Assembly (NCBI RefSeq): GCF_014697575.1
Contig: NZ_JACJSC010000003.1
Coordinates: 248,001 to 312,000 of the forward strand
Origin: Planktothrix sp. FACHB-1365
GTDB taxonomy: Bacteria; Cyanobacteriota; Cyanobacteriia; Cyanobacteriales; Microcoleaceae
Length of the DNA stretch: 64,000 nt
Direction: 5' to 3'
Position numbers and translations under genes: made by a program. Shown here in pieces: positions 18,133 to 27,380 of this stretch. The notes beneath the pieces were generated by a model. The model had not been told where the DNA came from and searched no databases. It saw only the letters and a list, made by a program, of their open reading frames with translations. Within the stretch, counting starts at the first letter, position 1. Each line of letters opens with the position of its first letter.

Positions 18133-18798
18133 CTAAGAGAATTCTACAGGATGCTGTCCATAATAAGGCAATGCTTCAGACCAGTGAGAATGCTTTCCCC
18201 ATTTCCAGTCTAAATATCCTAATTCTAATAATTGCATTGCGGTTTCTCCTAATCCTGCTTCTACCTTTACCCGATGATAGGGAATTTGCCAAGATGCTAA
18301 GGTTTGTTCCCACTGCTGAGAGGACATTACACAATCCGCTAATTGGGGAATTAACCCGGAATTGGTTTCTGGATTTCGACCATAAATTGCCACAAAAAGT
18401 TGACCTCGTTGTGCTCGCATTTCTAATGCTATCACTAAGTTTTTATCCTGATTTTCTATGCGTTGAAGTTGTTCTTTCCAGGCGATCGCCGCTAAACTAG
18501 AAATGGCAAAAACTGGAATATTTAACTGTTGAGCTAAGGTGCGGGCTGTAACAACTCCAATCCGAGTTCCAGTAAAACTTCCTGGGCCTTTCGCCACTGC
18601 AATCCATCCTAAATCTGACCAAGTTTGGGGTTGAATAAACTCTAATAAATAGTGATGCAGATGGGTGGATAAATCCCGTCCTATCGCCCAGGATTGACAG
18701 CGCTGAACGTCTTGAAAATTACTGATGGCTAATCCCAGGTCAGGACTACTGGTGTGAATGGCTAAACCATAAACGGGTTGAGAGGAAATCGGTTGCAC
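18133..18798 (-). CDS. tsaB: tRNA threonylcarbamoyladenosine biosynthesis protein TsaB
   Basis: A 221-residue member of the ASKHA/YeaZ family that partners TsaD in making the t6A modification of ANN-decoding tRNAs. It shows the N-terminal LAIHTSSPDLGLAISN strand and the diagnostic WIAVAKGPGSFTGTRIGVVTARTLAQ. The start is a GTG (reading MQPISSQPVYGL), 9 bp after the end of the upstream kinase gene, so the two are likely cotranscribed. The C-terminus is divergent, as is common in cyanobacterial TsaB. Confidence 0.9.
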   Translation of the reverse strand: MQPISSQPVYGLAIHTSSPDLGLAISNFQDVQRCQSWAIGRDLSTHLHHYLLEFIQPQTWSDLGWIAVAKGPGSFTGTRIGVVTARTLAQQLNIPVFAISSLAAIAWKEQLQRIENQDKNLVIALEMRAQRGQLFVAIYGRNPETNSGLIPQLADCVMSSQQWEQTLASWQIPYHRVKVEAGLGETAMQLLELGYLDWKWGKHSHWSEALPYYGQHPVEFS

Positions 18799-18807
18799 AG
18801 GGTCTAA

Positions 18808-20559
18808 TTAAGAAGGATTGCGGGAAAAAAAGATGGGCATGGAAATAAACAAGCCCGCTAGGATTATACCAAACATTCCGTCCGCCCAAATCCTTAAATT
18901 TAACCAGCCAAACATTAAAAATAGAGTGGTAATCGTTGCAAACAGTTGATTTAGTTGCAGAGTATTGGTGTGAGTGACTTGATGTTTAACACCCCAAAAT
19001 CCTCCCGCAATCACTAAAGCCATGATGGGTTTTAAGATAATAATTTTATCGCTAAAGATAAAGATAATCATGGCAACCATTAACAGATCAAGCCAGAATT
19101 CTTTCTTTTTAATTTGCTGGCTCCAAAATGTTCGAGTTGTCAATTGAAACAAATTCCAAAGAAACTTCTGATTCTGAAATCGGATCATTTGATTTCTAAT
19201 TTTTGTCTTTCGATCTAGTTTTAACGAAGATGTCCATTCAGGAACATTTTGATTATTCACTCGCCCTAAAAGTTTGACTTTCTCAAGATTATTGATTTGG
19301 CAATAGGTTAATTCATATCCGATAATTGGAACTAACTCTTTATATTTTACAGAGCGATTTTTATCTCGATTTAAAACAATCGTTAACTGATTGATATGGT
19401 TTTGATTGACGCTCACCTGAATAATCCCATAGGGCTCTAAACGCTTTTGAAGAATTCCTGAAATTAGGTTAATTTTATTTAAGAGTTTTGGTGGGGGTAA
19501 TTCAGGAACTTTTTCTTCAGAAACCGCAGGTTCAGAAACATCAGAAATATTCGGAATAGAAGCAGAAGGCTGAATAAATTCAGGCTGTTCTGGTAAGGGT
19601 TTAAATCCCGTTTCAGGATTTATTTTTAATCCCGGCATTACTGGAACATAATCCGGTTTAGGATTAATTTGGCGTAAAATTGCTGCCGCCGAATTGTAAC
19701 GATTACGGGTTGCACCCTGCAACATTTTATCTAAAATATATCCTAATTCATCACTGACAGGCGCTTTTAAATAATCTCGCCAAACCCAATTTCCTTCTGC
19801 ACTATCAAATAAATCAAAGGGAGGAACATTAGTTAGTAAATGAATACAAGTCACTCCTAAACTATATAAATCACTGGAAAAAACAGCTTTCCCCATTAAT
19901 TGTTCTGGGGCAGTATAGGCGGCACTTCCAATCATGGTTCCGGTTTTAGGTAACATTCCCCCAGTGACTAATTTAGCAGCCCCAAAATCTACTAAAACTA
20001 AATTTCCAATCGGTTTTTTCGTATTAAAACGACGAATAATATTTTCGGGTTTAATATCTCGATGGATGACTTTATTCTCATGAACAAACTGCAAAATAGG
20101 TAGCAAATCTTTTAAAATAAACCATATTTTTTCTTCAGTAAATACTCCTTTTTCTTGTAATTCTTGAGCTAAATTTTTTCCTTCAATAAATTCTTGAACT
20201 AAATATTGATAGCCATCTTGTTCAAAATAACCTAACTCTGTGGGAATTTGGGGATGTTGCCCCAAGATTTTTAATTGTTTAGCTTCTTGTTCAAATAATT
20301 CTGTGGCTTTTCTCGCATTTCTTCCTTGAGGAAAAAATTGTTTAATCACACAATAAGGTGTTAAGGGTTGACTCTCATCAACCACTAAAAATGTCCGACC
20401 AAATCCCCCCTGTCCAATTAATTGAATCCCTCGATAAACAACAGACTCAGCTTGATCAGAAACAGAACTCAACAATAATTTAGAACCACAATTTTGACAG
20501 AACTTGCCATCAGCCAAATTCTGCGGATTAGAACAATTCGGATTAAAACAATAACTCAT
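18808..20559 (-). CDS. Zinc-ribbon Ser/Thr protein kinase with C-terminal membrane segments
   Basis: A 583-residue Hanks-type kinase. The first 30 residues form a double-CxxC-like zinc ribbon (CFNPNCSNPQN, KFCQNCGSKL). The kinase domain (about 42-310) has the glycine loop GQGGFGRTFLV, catalytic loop HRDIKPENII, DFGAAK and the GSAAYTAPEQL activation segment. A Pro-rich linker (about 315-360) leads to an unassigned domain (360-475), then about three hydrophobic spans (490-575). This layout is frequent among cyanobacterial Spk kinases, with a tail that anchors the kinase in a membrane. Targets are unknown. No strong ribosome-binding site is visible before the ATG. Confidence 0.9.
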   Translation of the reverse strand: MSYCFNPNCSNPQNLADGKFCQNCGSKLLLSSVSDQAESVVYRGIQLIGQGGFGRTFLVVDESQPLTPYCVIKQFFPQGRNARKATELFEQEAKQLKILGQHPQIPTELGYFEQDGYQYLVQEFIEGKNLAQELQEKGVFTEEKIWFILKDLLPILQFVHENKVIHRDIKPENIIRRFNTKKPIGNLVLVDFGAAKLVTGGMLPKTGTMIGSAAYTAPEQLMGKAVFSSDLYSLGVTCIHLLTNVPPFDLFDSAEGNWVWRDYLKAPVSDELGYILDKMLQGATRNRYNSAAAILRQINPKPDYVPVMPGLKINPETGFKPLPEQPEFIQPSASIPNISDVSEPAVSEEKVPELPPPKLLNKINLISGILQKRLEPYGIIQVSVNQNHINQLTIVLNRDKNRSVKYKELVPIIGYELTYCQINNLEKVKLLGRVNNQNVPEWTSSLKLDRKTKIRNQMIRFQNQKFLWNLFQLTTRTFWSQQIKKKEFWLDLLMVAMIIFIFSDKIIILKPIMALVIAGGFWGVKHQVTHTNTLQLNQLFATITTLFLMFGWLNLRIWADGMFGIILAGLFISMPIFFSRNPS

Positions 20560-20580
20560 TTTTTATAGAATGGAACAGGG

Positions 20581-20608
20581 AATTACGAATTACGAATTAC
20601 GAATTACG
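20581..20608. repeat. Tandem heptamer AATTACG x4
   Basis: Four perfect copies of AATTACG, directly upstream of the zinc-ribbon kinase gene and ending in AATGGG. Confidence 0.85.
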
Positions 20609-20699
20609 AATGGGAAGAGTTTTATTAAAAACTAACAAAGCCAACAGTTAAAACTCAACCATTAACTGATAACTGATAATGCGGATATTTGATGACTGT

Positions 20700-20951
20700 T
20701 TAAGTTGGAACTAACTCCCCTGGTCTTAATTTCGCCCATTTACCCTTTTCTTCTTTAAAACTCAAACATCCGACTACATCCCATTCCATTTCAATTTCAT
20801 AGTCGTTAGGGGTGCGGATATTGACGTTAATGGTGGGTTCGGTGGGTTCAAAGGTGGGGTTATCCGTCAAATGGCGTTCTTGATGCTGGGTTTCTACGGC
20901 GTGGTAGGTGGTACAGCGATCAACATAATGACAATTCACACAAATACACAT
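20700..20951 (-). CDS. ycf34: Ycf34 family iron-sulfur protein
   Basis: An 83-residue protein with the near-invariant N-terminus MCICVNCHYVDRCTTYHAVE, whose clustered cysteines (Cys2, 4, 7, 13) bind an Fe-S cluster in the Synechocystis homologue, and the downstream TINVNIR motif. Ycf34 is conserved in cyanobacteria and red-lineage plastids and has been linked to photosynthetic electron transport. The start at 20951 has a GAGGA ribosome-binding site nine bases upstream; an upstream in-frame start (20993) is rejected because the family starts exactly at MCICVNC. Confidence 0.95.
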   Translation of the reverse strand: MCICVNCHYVDRCTTYHAVETQHQERHLTDNPTFEPTEPTINVNIRTPNDYEIEMEWDVVGCLSFKEEKGKWAKLRPGELVPT

Positions 20952-21060
20952 GATTTTATTCCTCGGTGATTGCCAAGGGTGAAACTTGTCCATCCCTTTG
21001 ATGCTAATTTAGCGTAGGTAGGCCTTAACCTGCTTGACAATCTCATTGATTTTTGTTGCA

Positions 21061-22305
21061 ATGCCTGAAGCTTTAGCCGATGTCTTCTCTCCCGTTACTT
21101 GGCCGTTTGAACTCAGTGATTTACCTCAACCAGTTTATTTAGTTGGGGGTGCAGTTCGAGACGGGTTAATAGGTCGTACAGTCACTATTTTAGATTTAGA
21201 TTTTGTCCTCTTACAAGATGCGGTAAAAACGGCACGCACCCTGGCTGAACAATATGAGGCTGGGTTTGTTTTGTTGGATGCTCAACGGCATATTGCACGG
21301 GTTGTGTTTGGCAAAGTAACAGTTGACTTTGCTCAAGCACAAGGAAATAGTTTAGAGCAAGATTTACGCCGACGGGATTTTACGATCAATGCGATCGCTT
21401 TTGATCCGTTTACCCAAACCTTTATTGATCCTAACAAAGGTCAAGAGGATTTACAACGGCGTTTAATTAAAATGATTTCTCCAGAAAATTTACAAGATGA
21501 TCCGTTACGATTATTAAGAGGATATCGTCAAGCTGCCCAATTAGGATTTGAAATCGAAGATCAAACCCAAGCGGCTATTCAAGAATTTGCACCGTTGTTA
21601 AGTCGGGTTGCCGTCGAACGCATTCGCACCGAGTTAGTTTATTTATTAAATACCCCAAATGCAACAAATTTGCTCCAACAAGCTTGGGAAATTGGTTTAC
21701 TTTCTCCTTATTTTAAAACTGGAAATCAGCAGTTTCAGCGATTATCTCAAATAGATTTATCCGCGATAAAATTAGGAGAAATTTACCCTAGAATTTTACT
21801 TGAATTATCTCAAGAATTAAGTTATACTATAAAAATATCCCGTTTGGCGATCGCAAAATTAACTTGTTTATTAAATCAAGATTTAACTGTAGCCGAATCA
21901 GAATTATTACAGTTAAAATTTAGTAAATTAGAATTAAGAAGCACGATAGGGATTTTAAAAGGTTTATCTCAATTGTCTTTATTAAAAAGCAGAGAATTAT
22001 CCTTAAAAGAACAATATTTTTTATTCCAGAATTTAGGATTATTATTTCCATCCTTAATTGTAAGTGCAATAGCCGATGGATTTTCCTTAGATAGTCTTGC
22101 TCCTTTAATGAATCGTTATGTAAACCCCAATGATCCTGTTGCTCATCCCCAACTGTTATTAACAGGAAATGAATTAATGGAAGCGTTAAATTTACGTTCG
22201 AGTCCTAAAGTTGGAGAACTTTTATTAGAGATTCAGTTAGGACAAATTGAAGGAAAAATTACAACCATTGAAGAAGCGATCGCGTATGCTCAACAATTAT
22301 TATAG
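21061..22305 (+). CDS. tRNA nucleotidyltransferase / poly(A) polymerase family (CCA-adding type)
   Basis: A 414-residue class II nucleotidyltransferase. The head has YLVGGAVRDGLIGR and LDLDFV (the catalytic DxD-type carboxylates), then VDFAQAQG, the RRRDFTINAIAFDP motif and DPLRLLRGYRQAAQLGF in the neck that binds the tRNA acceptor. These are the standard motifs of bacterial CCA-adding, CC-adding or A-adding enzymes; some cyanobacteria use separate CC- and A-adding enzymes, so the exact activity is left open. The only tRNA gene in this window lacks an encoded CCA, so such an activity is needed. The start is the ATG at 21061; a TTG nine codons earlier adds a hydrophobic stretch not typical of the family. 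Confidence 0.88.
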   Translation: MPEALADVFSPVTWPFELSDLPQPVYLVGGAVRDGLIGRTVTILDLDFVLLQDAVKTARTLAEQYEAGFVLLDAQRHIARVVFGKVTVDFAQAQGNSLEQDLRRRDFTINAIAFDPFTQTFIDPNKGQEDLQRRLIKMISPENLQDDPLRLLRGYRQAAQLGFEIEDQTQAAIQEFAPLLSRVAVERIRTELVYLLNTPNATNLLQQAWEIGLLSPYFKTGNQQFQRLSQIDLSAIKLGEIYPRILLELSQELSYTIKISRLAIAKLTCLLNQDLTVAESELLQLKFSKLELRSTIGILKGLSQLSLLKSRELSLKEQYFLFQNLGLLFPSLIVSAIADGFSLDSLAPLMNRYVNPNDPVAHPQLLLTGNELMEALNLRSSPKVGELLLEIQLGQIEGKITTIEEAIAYAQQLL

Positions 22306-22374
22306 CAAATCTAAAGGGATTGTACAATCAGAATTTCAGGAGGATTTATCTCAAACAATGGACACACATTCCCC

Positions 22375-22500
22375 TGTAAGGGCGAGAAAACCTCGCCCCT
22401 ACAATTTGGGTAATTTGTACAAATGTATGCTACACATCTCCCCCCTTTTTAAGGGGGGTTGGGGGGGATCATCTGTAGCGTTAATAAGGGAATTTCATAT
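22375..22500. repeat. Compound repeat: GGGCGAG palindrome plus MITE-like end
   Basis: A palindrome (TGTAAGGGCGAG, aaaa, CTCGCCCCTACA; 22375-22403) is followed by an element with TGCTACA (22428-22434), a C6/G6 inverted repeat (about 22440-22457) and TGTAGC (22474-22479), ending in TTAATAAGGGAATTTCATAT (22481-22500). The right end closely matches the inverted left end of the element at 40942-41054. Confidence 0.7.
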
Positions 22501-22517
22501 AACTTTCCTCAAATTGG

Positions 22518-23825
22518 TTAACTGATTTCATCTGAATCTACCCACTCACTATAGGAGGAATCATAACCGATATAATGAACATAATATTGATCTCCTTCAA
22601 TTTTTTCAATAATAGCGGAATACCATTCTTCCTCCTCATCATCCCAAACTTTCACCTTTTGACCTATTCCATATCCATTATCATCCGTTGCACTATGATC
22701 TCGAACCCGAACATCATCTTCATCCACCCACTCATCATCCGATGAACCATAACCGACATAATGAATAAAATACTCGTTTCCTTTCACTTTTTGGATTGTA
22801 GATTCATACCAATCTTCATCCTCTTCATCCCAAACTTCTACCGTTTGACCGACTTGATATTGAGTCGAACCCGAAGAAACAGAACCCGATACCGGATTAG
22901 AATTAATCGGTAAAGTTCCTGTTGGTAATTCAGATTTTACAGACTCTTGAGCGTGTAAAATCAGTTTACGTGCAACGGTTTGAATTCCTGTATGTTGATA
23001 ATAATTCGTGCTTTGATCAATAAAAGCAGCAACAAAATCTAAATTATCATCCGCAATTTGGATACAATTTCCCAACGCATTAAAAATAGATTGGGGCGTG
23101 ATTCCAGTTTGAGCGACTAAATTATTAATCCAACTCTGAACCGCATCAAACCCTTGGTTCAGAAAACCCAATTTATCCGAGGCTGTAACCCCCGGAATAA
23201 AATTACTCAAGGTTGAAAATACGGGATTTTGTGTTAAAATACTGGTATCAGATTGAGCAATTGTTTGATGGATTTTACTTAAAAAGTTAGGGCCTAATGG
23301 CAACATTCCATCTAAACAAACTAAAGCCACCATCCGCATTAATGCGGCATCTTGATAATTATTATTTAGGGCTTTAACAAATTCTTGAGGGTTAGGTTGA
23401 GGAATGCCATTTAACTTACAAAAAGCAATAATCTCAACGGCAATTTTTAAAACCAAATCAAAGCTTTGGGTAACTTCAGGTTTAGGCGTAATACTGCTTA
23501 AAATCGACAGAAAGCTGATTTTTTCTCCAACTTTATTGGCTAAAGCCGCCGTTGCCATTGCTACATCAGCCGTATCAATCGTTTGATATAATTGAACGGC
23601 TGATTGATAACCAGATTTTGGATCATGATATAAAACAACAGCCCGATCTCGAATTTTTTGGATGATTTGAGTATCGGTTTCCCCTGTAATAGTACGAATA
23701 CTATTCTCAAATCCGACTAAATTTGTCCACTGTCCCGGCATTAAATAATCAATAGCCTTTAAGACTTTCACCGTAATATTATCGGCGGGAAGTTCATCCA
23801 CTAACTGCACAATAGATTTATCCAT
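22518..23825 (-). CDS. Protein with two C-terminal Tudor-knot/chromo-barrel-like modules
   Basis: A 435-residue protein I cannot name. Residues 1-300 are helical and of unknown family; they include repeated LxxAxxAL-type stretches and may be an alpha-solenoid. After a Ser/Pro-rich linker there are two copies (about 318-370 and 382-434) of a ~52-residue module: GQxVxVWDxExExWYxxxIxKxxGxxYxxHYxGYxSSxxEWVDxDxx. This is the signature of the Tudor-knot (RNA-binding activity knot/chromo barrel, PF11717-like) fold, better known from eukaryotic chromatin proteins. The aromatic residues that would line a cage (W, Y, HY, W) are kept in both copies. The two modules are so alike that they look like a recent internal duplication. 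Ligand and function unknown. Confidence 0.78.
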   Translation of the reverse strand: MDKSIVQLVDELPADNITVKVLKAIDYLMPGQWTNLVGFENSIRTITGETDTQIIQKIRDRAVVLYHDPKSGYQSAVQLYQTIDTADVAMATAALANKVGEKISFLSILSSITPKPEVTQSFDLVLKIAVEIIAFCKLNGIPQPNPQEFVKALNNNYQDAALMRMVALVCLDGMLPLGPNFLSKIHQTIAQSDTSILTQNPVFSTLSNFIPGVTASDKLGFLNQGFDAVQSWINNLVAQTGITPQSIFNALGNCIQIADDNLDFVAAFIDQSTNYYQHTGIQTVARKLILHAQESVKSELPTGTLPINSNPVSGSVSSGSTQYQVGQTVEVWDEEDEDWYESTIQKVKGNEYFIHYVGYGSSDDEWVDEDDVRVRDHSATDDNGYGIGQKVKVWDDEEEEWYSAIIEKIEGDQYYVHYIGYDSSYSEWVDSDEIS

Positions 23826-24003
23826 AAATCAGAGCCTCAACCCTCTAAATTGTTACCTCAAATTCTACTCTATTAACCTTAACAATCAGGATTTCTTTAT
23901 CAAAATTTTAAATTGAGGCTCAACTATTATTCTTAAAATAACAAATAGTGACACCAATCCTGTAATATAATGATGTGTCACCCCTTGCCTTGGTTTCAAC
24001 TTC

Positions 24004-25521
24004 ATGCTTTGCGACTACTTAGTACAAATTCTCACCGCCCGTGTTTACGATGTTGCCCAAGAAACACCCCTAGAATACGCTCCTAACCTCTCCGCCCGTC
24101 TGAATAATAAATTACTTTTGAAGCGAGAAGATATGCAGTCTGTCTTTTCCTTCAAATTGCGGGGAGCATATAACAAAATGGCTCATCTTTCTCCTGATTT
24201 ATTAAAGCAGGGAGTGATTGCCGCATCAGCCGGAAATCATGCCCAAGGTGTTGCTCTCGGTGCGTCTCAATTGGGAACAAAAGCGATTATTGTCATGCCT
24301 GTAACCACCCCTCAAGTTAAAGTCAATGCCGTTAAAGCAAGGGGGGGTGAAGTGGTTTTATATGGCGATACTTTTGATGAAGCTTGTGCTTATGCTCGTC
24401 AATTAGAAGCCGAAAAAGGATTAACTTTTATTCATCCTTTTGATGACCCCCATGTGATTGCCGGACAAGGTACAATTGGCATGGAGATTTTAAGACAATA
24501 TCAACAACCGATTCATGCTATTTTTGTTGCCATTGGTGGGGGGGGATTAATCTCAGGAATTGCGGCTTATATTAAACGATTACGTCCTGAAATTAAAATC
24601 ATCGGAGTTGAACCCGTTGATGCCGATGCTATGTCACAATCTCTCAAAGCCGGACATCGAATTAAGTTATCGCAAGTAGGGTTATTTGCGGATGGTGTAG
24701 CGGTGCGAGAAGTGGGGGAAGAAACCTTCCGGTTATGCCAAGAATATGTGGATGAAATTATATTAGTAGATACGGATGATACTTGTGCGGCAATTAAAGA
24801 TGTTTTTGAGGATACCCGTTCTATTTTAGAACCTGCTGGAGCCTTAGCAATTGCAGGAGCAAAGGCTTATGTTGAACGAGAACAAATTCAAGGACAAACC
24901 TTAGTCGCCGTTGCCTGTGGGGCGAATATGAATTTTGATCGCTTACGATTTGTAGCAGAACGCGCCGAATTTGGAGAACGTCGAGAGGCTATTTTTGCGG
25001 TGACAATTCCTGAAGAACCTGGAAGTTTACGCAAGTTTTGTGAATGTATTGGAAAGCGCAATTTAACTGAATTTAACTATCGCATTGCCGATGAACAAGA
25101 AGCCCATATTTTTGTGGGAATGCAGATTAAAAATCGGGCTGATGCAGCAGAAATGATCAAAAATTTTGAACAAAATGGCTTTAAAACCATAGATTTAACC
25201 GATGATGAATTAACGAAATTACACCTGCGGCACATGGTCGGCGGACGGTCTGGTTTAGCCCATCATGAATTACTGTATCGGTTTGAATTTCCTGAACGTC
25301 CAGGGGCGTTAATGCAGTTCGTTTGTTCCATGAGTCCTAACTGGAATATTAGTTTATTTCACTATCGCAATAATGGGGCAGATTATGGTAGAATTGTGGT
25401 AGGAATGCAGGTTCCCCCTGAAGAAATGGCAGAATGGCAAGCGTTTTTAGATACATTAGGTTATCGCTATTGGGATGAGAATAAAAATCCAGCCTATAAA
25501 CTGTTTTTATCCCAAAAATAA
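24004..25521 (+). CDS. ilvA: Threonine ammonia-lyase, biosynthetic
   Basis: A 505-residue PLP enzyme that deaminates threonine to 2-oxobutanoate, the first step of isoleucine synthesis. The PLP lysine lies in SFKLRGAYNKM (about Lys50), with SAGNHAQGVALGA, the phosphate-binding GGGGLISGIAAYIK and the CGANMNFDR motif downstream. The C-terminal ~180 residues hold two ACT-like regulatory domains (VTIPEEPGSLRKFCE, EFPERPGALMQFV), the allosteric site for isoleucine and valine in E. coli IlvA, so feedback control is expected. Full length, and the start MLCDYLVQILTARVYDVAQETPL fits the family. Confidence 0.96.
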   Translation: MLCDYLVQILTARVYDVAQETPLEYAPNLSARLNNKLLLKREDMQSVFSFKLRGAYNKMAHLSPDLLKQGVIAASAGNHAQGVALGASQLGTKAIIVMPVTTPQVKVNAVKARGGEVVLYGDTFDEACAYARQLEAEKGLTFIHPFDDPHVIAGQGTIGMEILRQYQQPIHAIFVAIGGGGLISGIAAYIKRLRPEIKIIGVEPVDADAMSQSLKAGHRIKLSQVGLFADGVAVREVGEETFRLCQEYVDEIILVDTDDTCAAIKDVFEDTRSILEPAGALAIAGAKAYVEREQIQGQTLVAVACGANMNFDRLRFVAERAEFGERREAIFAVTIPEEPGSLRKFCECIGKRNLTEFNYRIADEQEAHIFVGMQIKNRADAAEMIKNFEQNGFKTIDLTDDELTKLHLRHMVGGRSGLAHHELLYRFEFPERPGALMQFVCSMSPNWNISLFHYRNNGADYGRIVVGMQVPPEEMAEWQAFLDTLGYRYWDENKNPAYKLFLSQK

Positions 25522-25555
25522 AACAACTTTTTAACTCACCCCCCACCCCGTCTGC

Positions 25556-26029
25556 CTAATCATCGGGTTGTTGTACAACTAATACAGAACATTGAACGTG
25601 ATGCACCGTATAATTACTGACACTTCCTAAAAATAATTCGGCTAATTCTGAACGGTTACGTCTGCCAATGACGATTAAATCAGCCTCCCATTTTTTAGTA
25701 ATTTCTCGTATCCAATATCCGGCTTCTCCGATTTGATATTCGGTTTCAATGGAAATACCTTGCTGTTCGGCATAATTGACAAAAGTTGATAACCATCCTG
25801 CCACTTCATTAATTTCTTGTTCAATTAATTCATGTTGAATTTGTGCCACCTGGTTTAACCGTTGACCATATAAATCTCCAGGGGAACCTAAAATCATCGG
25901 TGATACAGTAATAGAATGAAAGAGTTTTAACTGACTTTGATAGAGTTTAGCCAGTTGTAAGCCTTGGTGAAAGACAAACTCTGCTTGGGGAGTGCGATCA
26001 ATTGCCACTAAAATTTTGTGATATGCCAT
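25556..26029 (-). CDS. Universal stress protein (UspA family)
   Basis: A 157-residue single-domain Usp with the N-terminal KILVAIDRTPQAEFVF strand and the C-terminal ADLIVIGRRNRSELAELFLGSVSNYTVHH, SVLVV. The usual ATP-binding motif is GxxGx9G(S/T); here the second Gly is Asn (GRRN), so nucleotide binding may be weakened. The ATG at 26029 has a GGAGG ribosome-binding site and is preferred to the longer frame from 26065. Transcribed divergently from leuB. Confidence 0.92.
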   Translation of the reverse strand: MAYHKILVAIDRTPQAEFVFHQGLQLAKLYQSQLKLFHSITVSPMILGSPGDLYGQRLNQVAQIQHELIEQEINEVAGWLSTFVNYAEQQGISIETEYQIGEAGYWIREITKKWEADLIVIGRRNRSELAELFLGSVSNYTVHHVQCSVLVVQQPDD

Positions 26030-26231
26030 GCCTGTGCCCTCCTTCCTCTGTTTTAATTCCCTCATGGGCTAAAAGCTCAAATCTTTGCTCCCAAAGGGAT
26101 TGATTTCCTCTAATCTTATTTTAAACTAAATTTGACCCTTTTTGACCCAAGAATGCTATATTTGAAGGTTGGGCGATCGCTGATAATGCTCAACATCGTC
26201 TAACTAATCTTTTTCGTTACTATCGAGCTAT

Positions 26232-27320
26232 ATGAGTCAAAACTACCGCATTACTCTTCTTCCAGGCGATGGCATCGGCCCTGAAATTATAGCGGTGGCT
26301 GTCGATGCGTTAAAAGTCGTCGGAAAACAACTCAGCATTACTTTCGATTTTCATCAAGCGTTGATGGGGGGGGCGGCGATAGATGCTACCGGGGAACCCT
26401 TACCAGCAGAAACCTTAGAACAGTGTCTCAAGAGTGATGCGGTACTGTTGGCAGCCATTGGCGGATACAAGTGGGACAATTTACCCCGTCATCAACGGCC
26501 CGAAACTGGGTTATTGGGGTTACGGGCGGGATTAAAATTATTTGCGAATTTGCGTCCTGCGACAATTTTACCCCATTTAATTGATGCCTCTTCTTTGAAA
26601 AGAGAAGTGGTAGAAGGGGTGGATATTATGGTTGTCCGCGAACTGACAGGGGGAATTTATTTTGGACAACCCAAGGGAATTTTTCAGACGGAAACCGGGG
26701 AGAAACGAGGCGTTAATACAATGGCCTATACGGAATCAGAGATTGATCGCATTGGCCGTGTGGGGTTTGAAACCGCCCAGAAGCGTCGAGGGAGACTTTG
26801 TTCTGTAGATAAGGCGAATGTGTTAGATGTTTCTCAGTTATGGCGCGATCGCATTACCCTTTTAACCTCAGAATACCCCGATGTCGAATTATCTCATTTA
26901 TATGTGGACAACGCTGCCATGCAGTTAGTTCGCGCCCCTAAACAGTTTGATACAATCGTCACGGGGAACTTATTTGGCGATATTCTCTCCGATGCGGCGG
27001 CGATGTTAACGGGCAGTATCGGAATGTTACCCTCAGCGAGTTTAGGGGAATCTGGCCCTGGGGTCTTTGAACCCGTCCATGGTTCAGCGCCGGATATTGC
27101 GGGCCAGGATAAAGCCAACCCCCTTGCCCAAGTCCTGAGTGCTGCGATGATGTTACGGTATGGTTTAGATCAACCCGTTGCGGCGGATCTGTTGGAAAAT
27201 GCTGTTTTAAAAGTATTAGATCAGGGATATCGCACGGGGGATATTATGTCTGAGGGCATGAAATTAGTCGGGTGTCAGGAAATGGGAGAAATGTTGTTAA
27301 AGGCATTAGAAGAAAATTAA
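26232..27320 (+). CDS. leuB: 3-isopropylmalate dehydrogenase
   Basis: A 362-residue NAD-dependent enzyme of leucine synthesis, oxidatively decarboxylating 3-isopropylmalate. Motifs: [11 protein letters not shown] at the start, [14 protein letters not shown] (substrate-binding Arg and Tyr), [14 protein letters not shown], the metal-binding [17 protein letters not shown] and the NAD-binding [18 protein letters not shown]. Complete, with a length typical of bacterial LeuB. A HIP1 octamer lies 60 bp upstream (26173). A perfect 28-bp palindrome sits 10 bp after the stop and may serve as a terminator-like end. Confidence 0.97.
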   Translation: MSQNYRITLLPGDGIGPEIIAVAVDALKVVGKQLSITFDFHQALMGGAAIDATGEPLPAETLEQCLKSDAVLLAAIGGYKWDNLPRHQRPETGLLGLRAGLKLFANLRPATILPHLIDASSLKREVVEGVDIMVVRELTGGIYFGQPKGIFQTETGEKRGVNTMAYTESEIDRIGRVGFETAQKRRGRLCSVDKANVLDVSQLWRDRITLLTSEYPDVELSHLYVDNAAMQLVRAPKQFDTIVTGNLFGDILSDAAAMLTGSIGMLPSASLGESGPGVFEPVHGSAPDIAGQDKANPLAQVLSAAMMLRYGLDQPVAADLLENAVLKVLDQGYRTGDIMSEGMKLVGCQEMGEMLLKALEEN

Positions 27321-27330
27321 TTTTAACCCT

Positions 27331-27358
27331 GTAGAGACGTTGCATGCAACGTCTCTAC
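27331..27358. repeat. Perfect palindrome, GTAGAGACGTTGCA arms
   Basis: A 28-bp perfect inverted repeat (GTAGAGACGTTGCA and its complement) between the convergent leuB and cphA. The same sequence, extended to 38 bp, forms the centre of the element at 40973-41010. Confidence 0.9.
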
Positions 27359-27380
27359 GGGGGTTTTAGGGATAATCTGA

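Noticed and set aside
22247-22525. 92-codon frame overlapping the end of the CCA-type gene
   Set aside because: It overlaps the real gene in another frame and then reads through a palindrome and a MITE-like repeat, so it is a repeat-derived frame.
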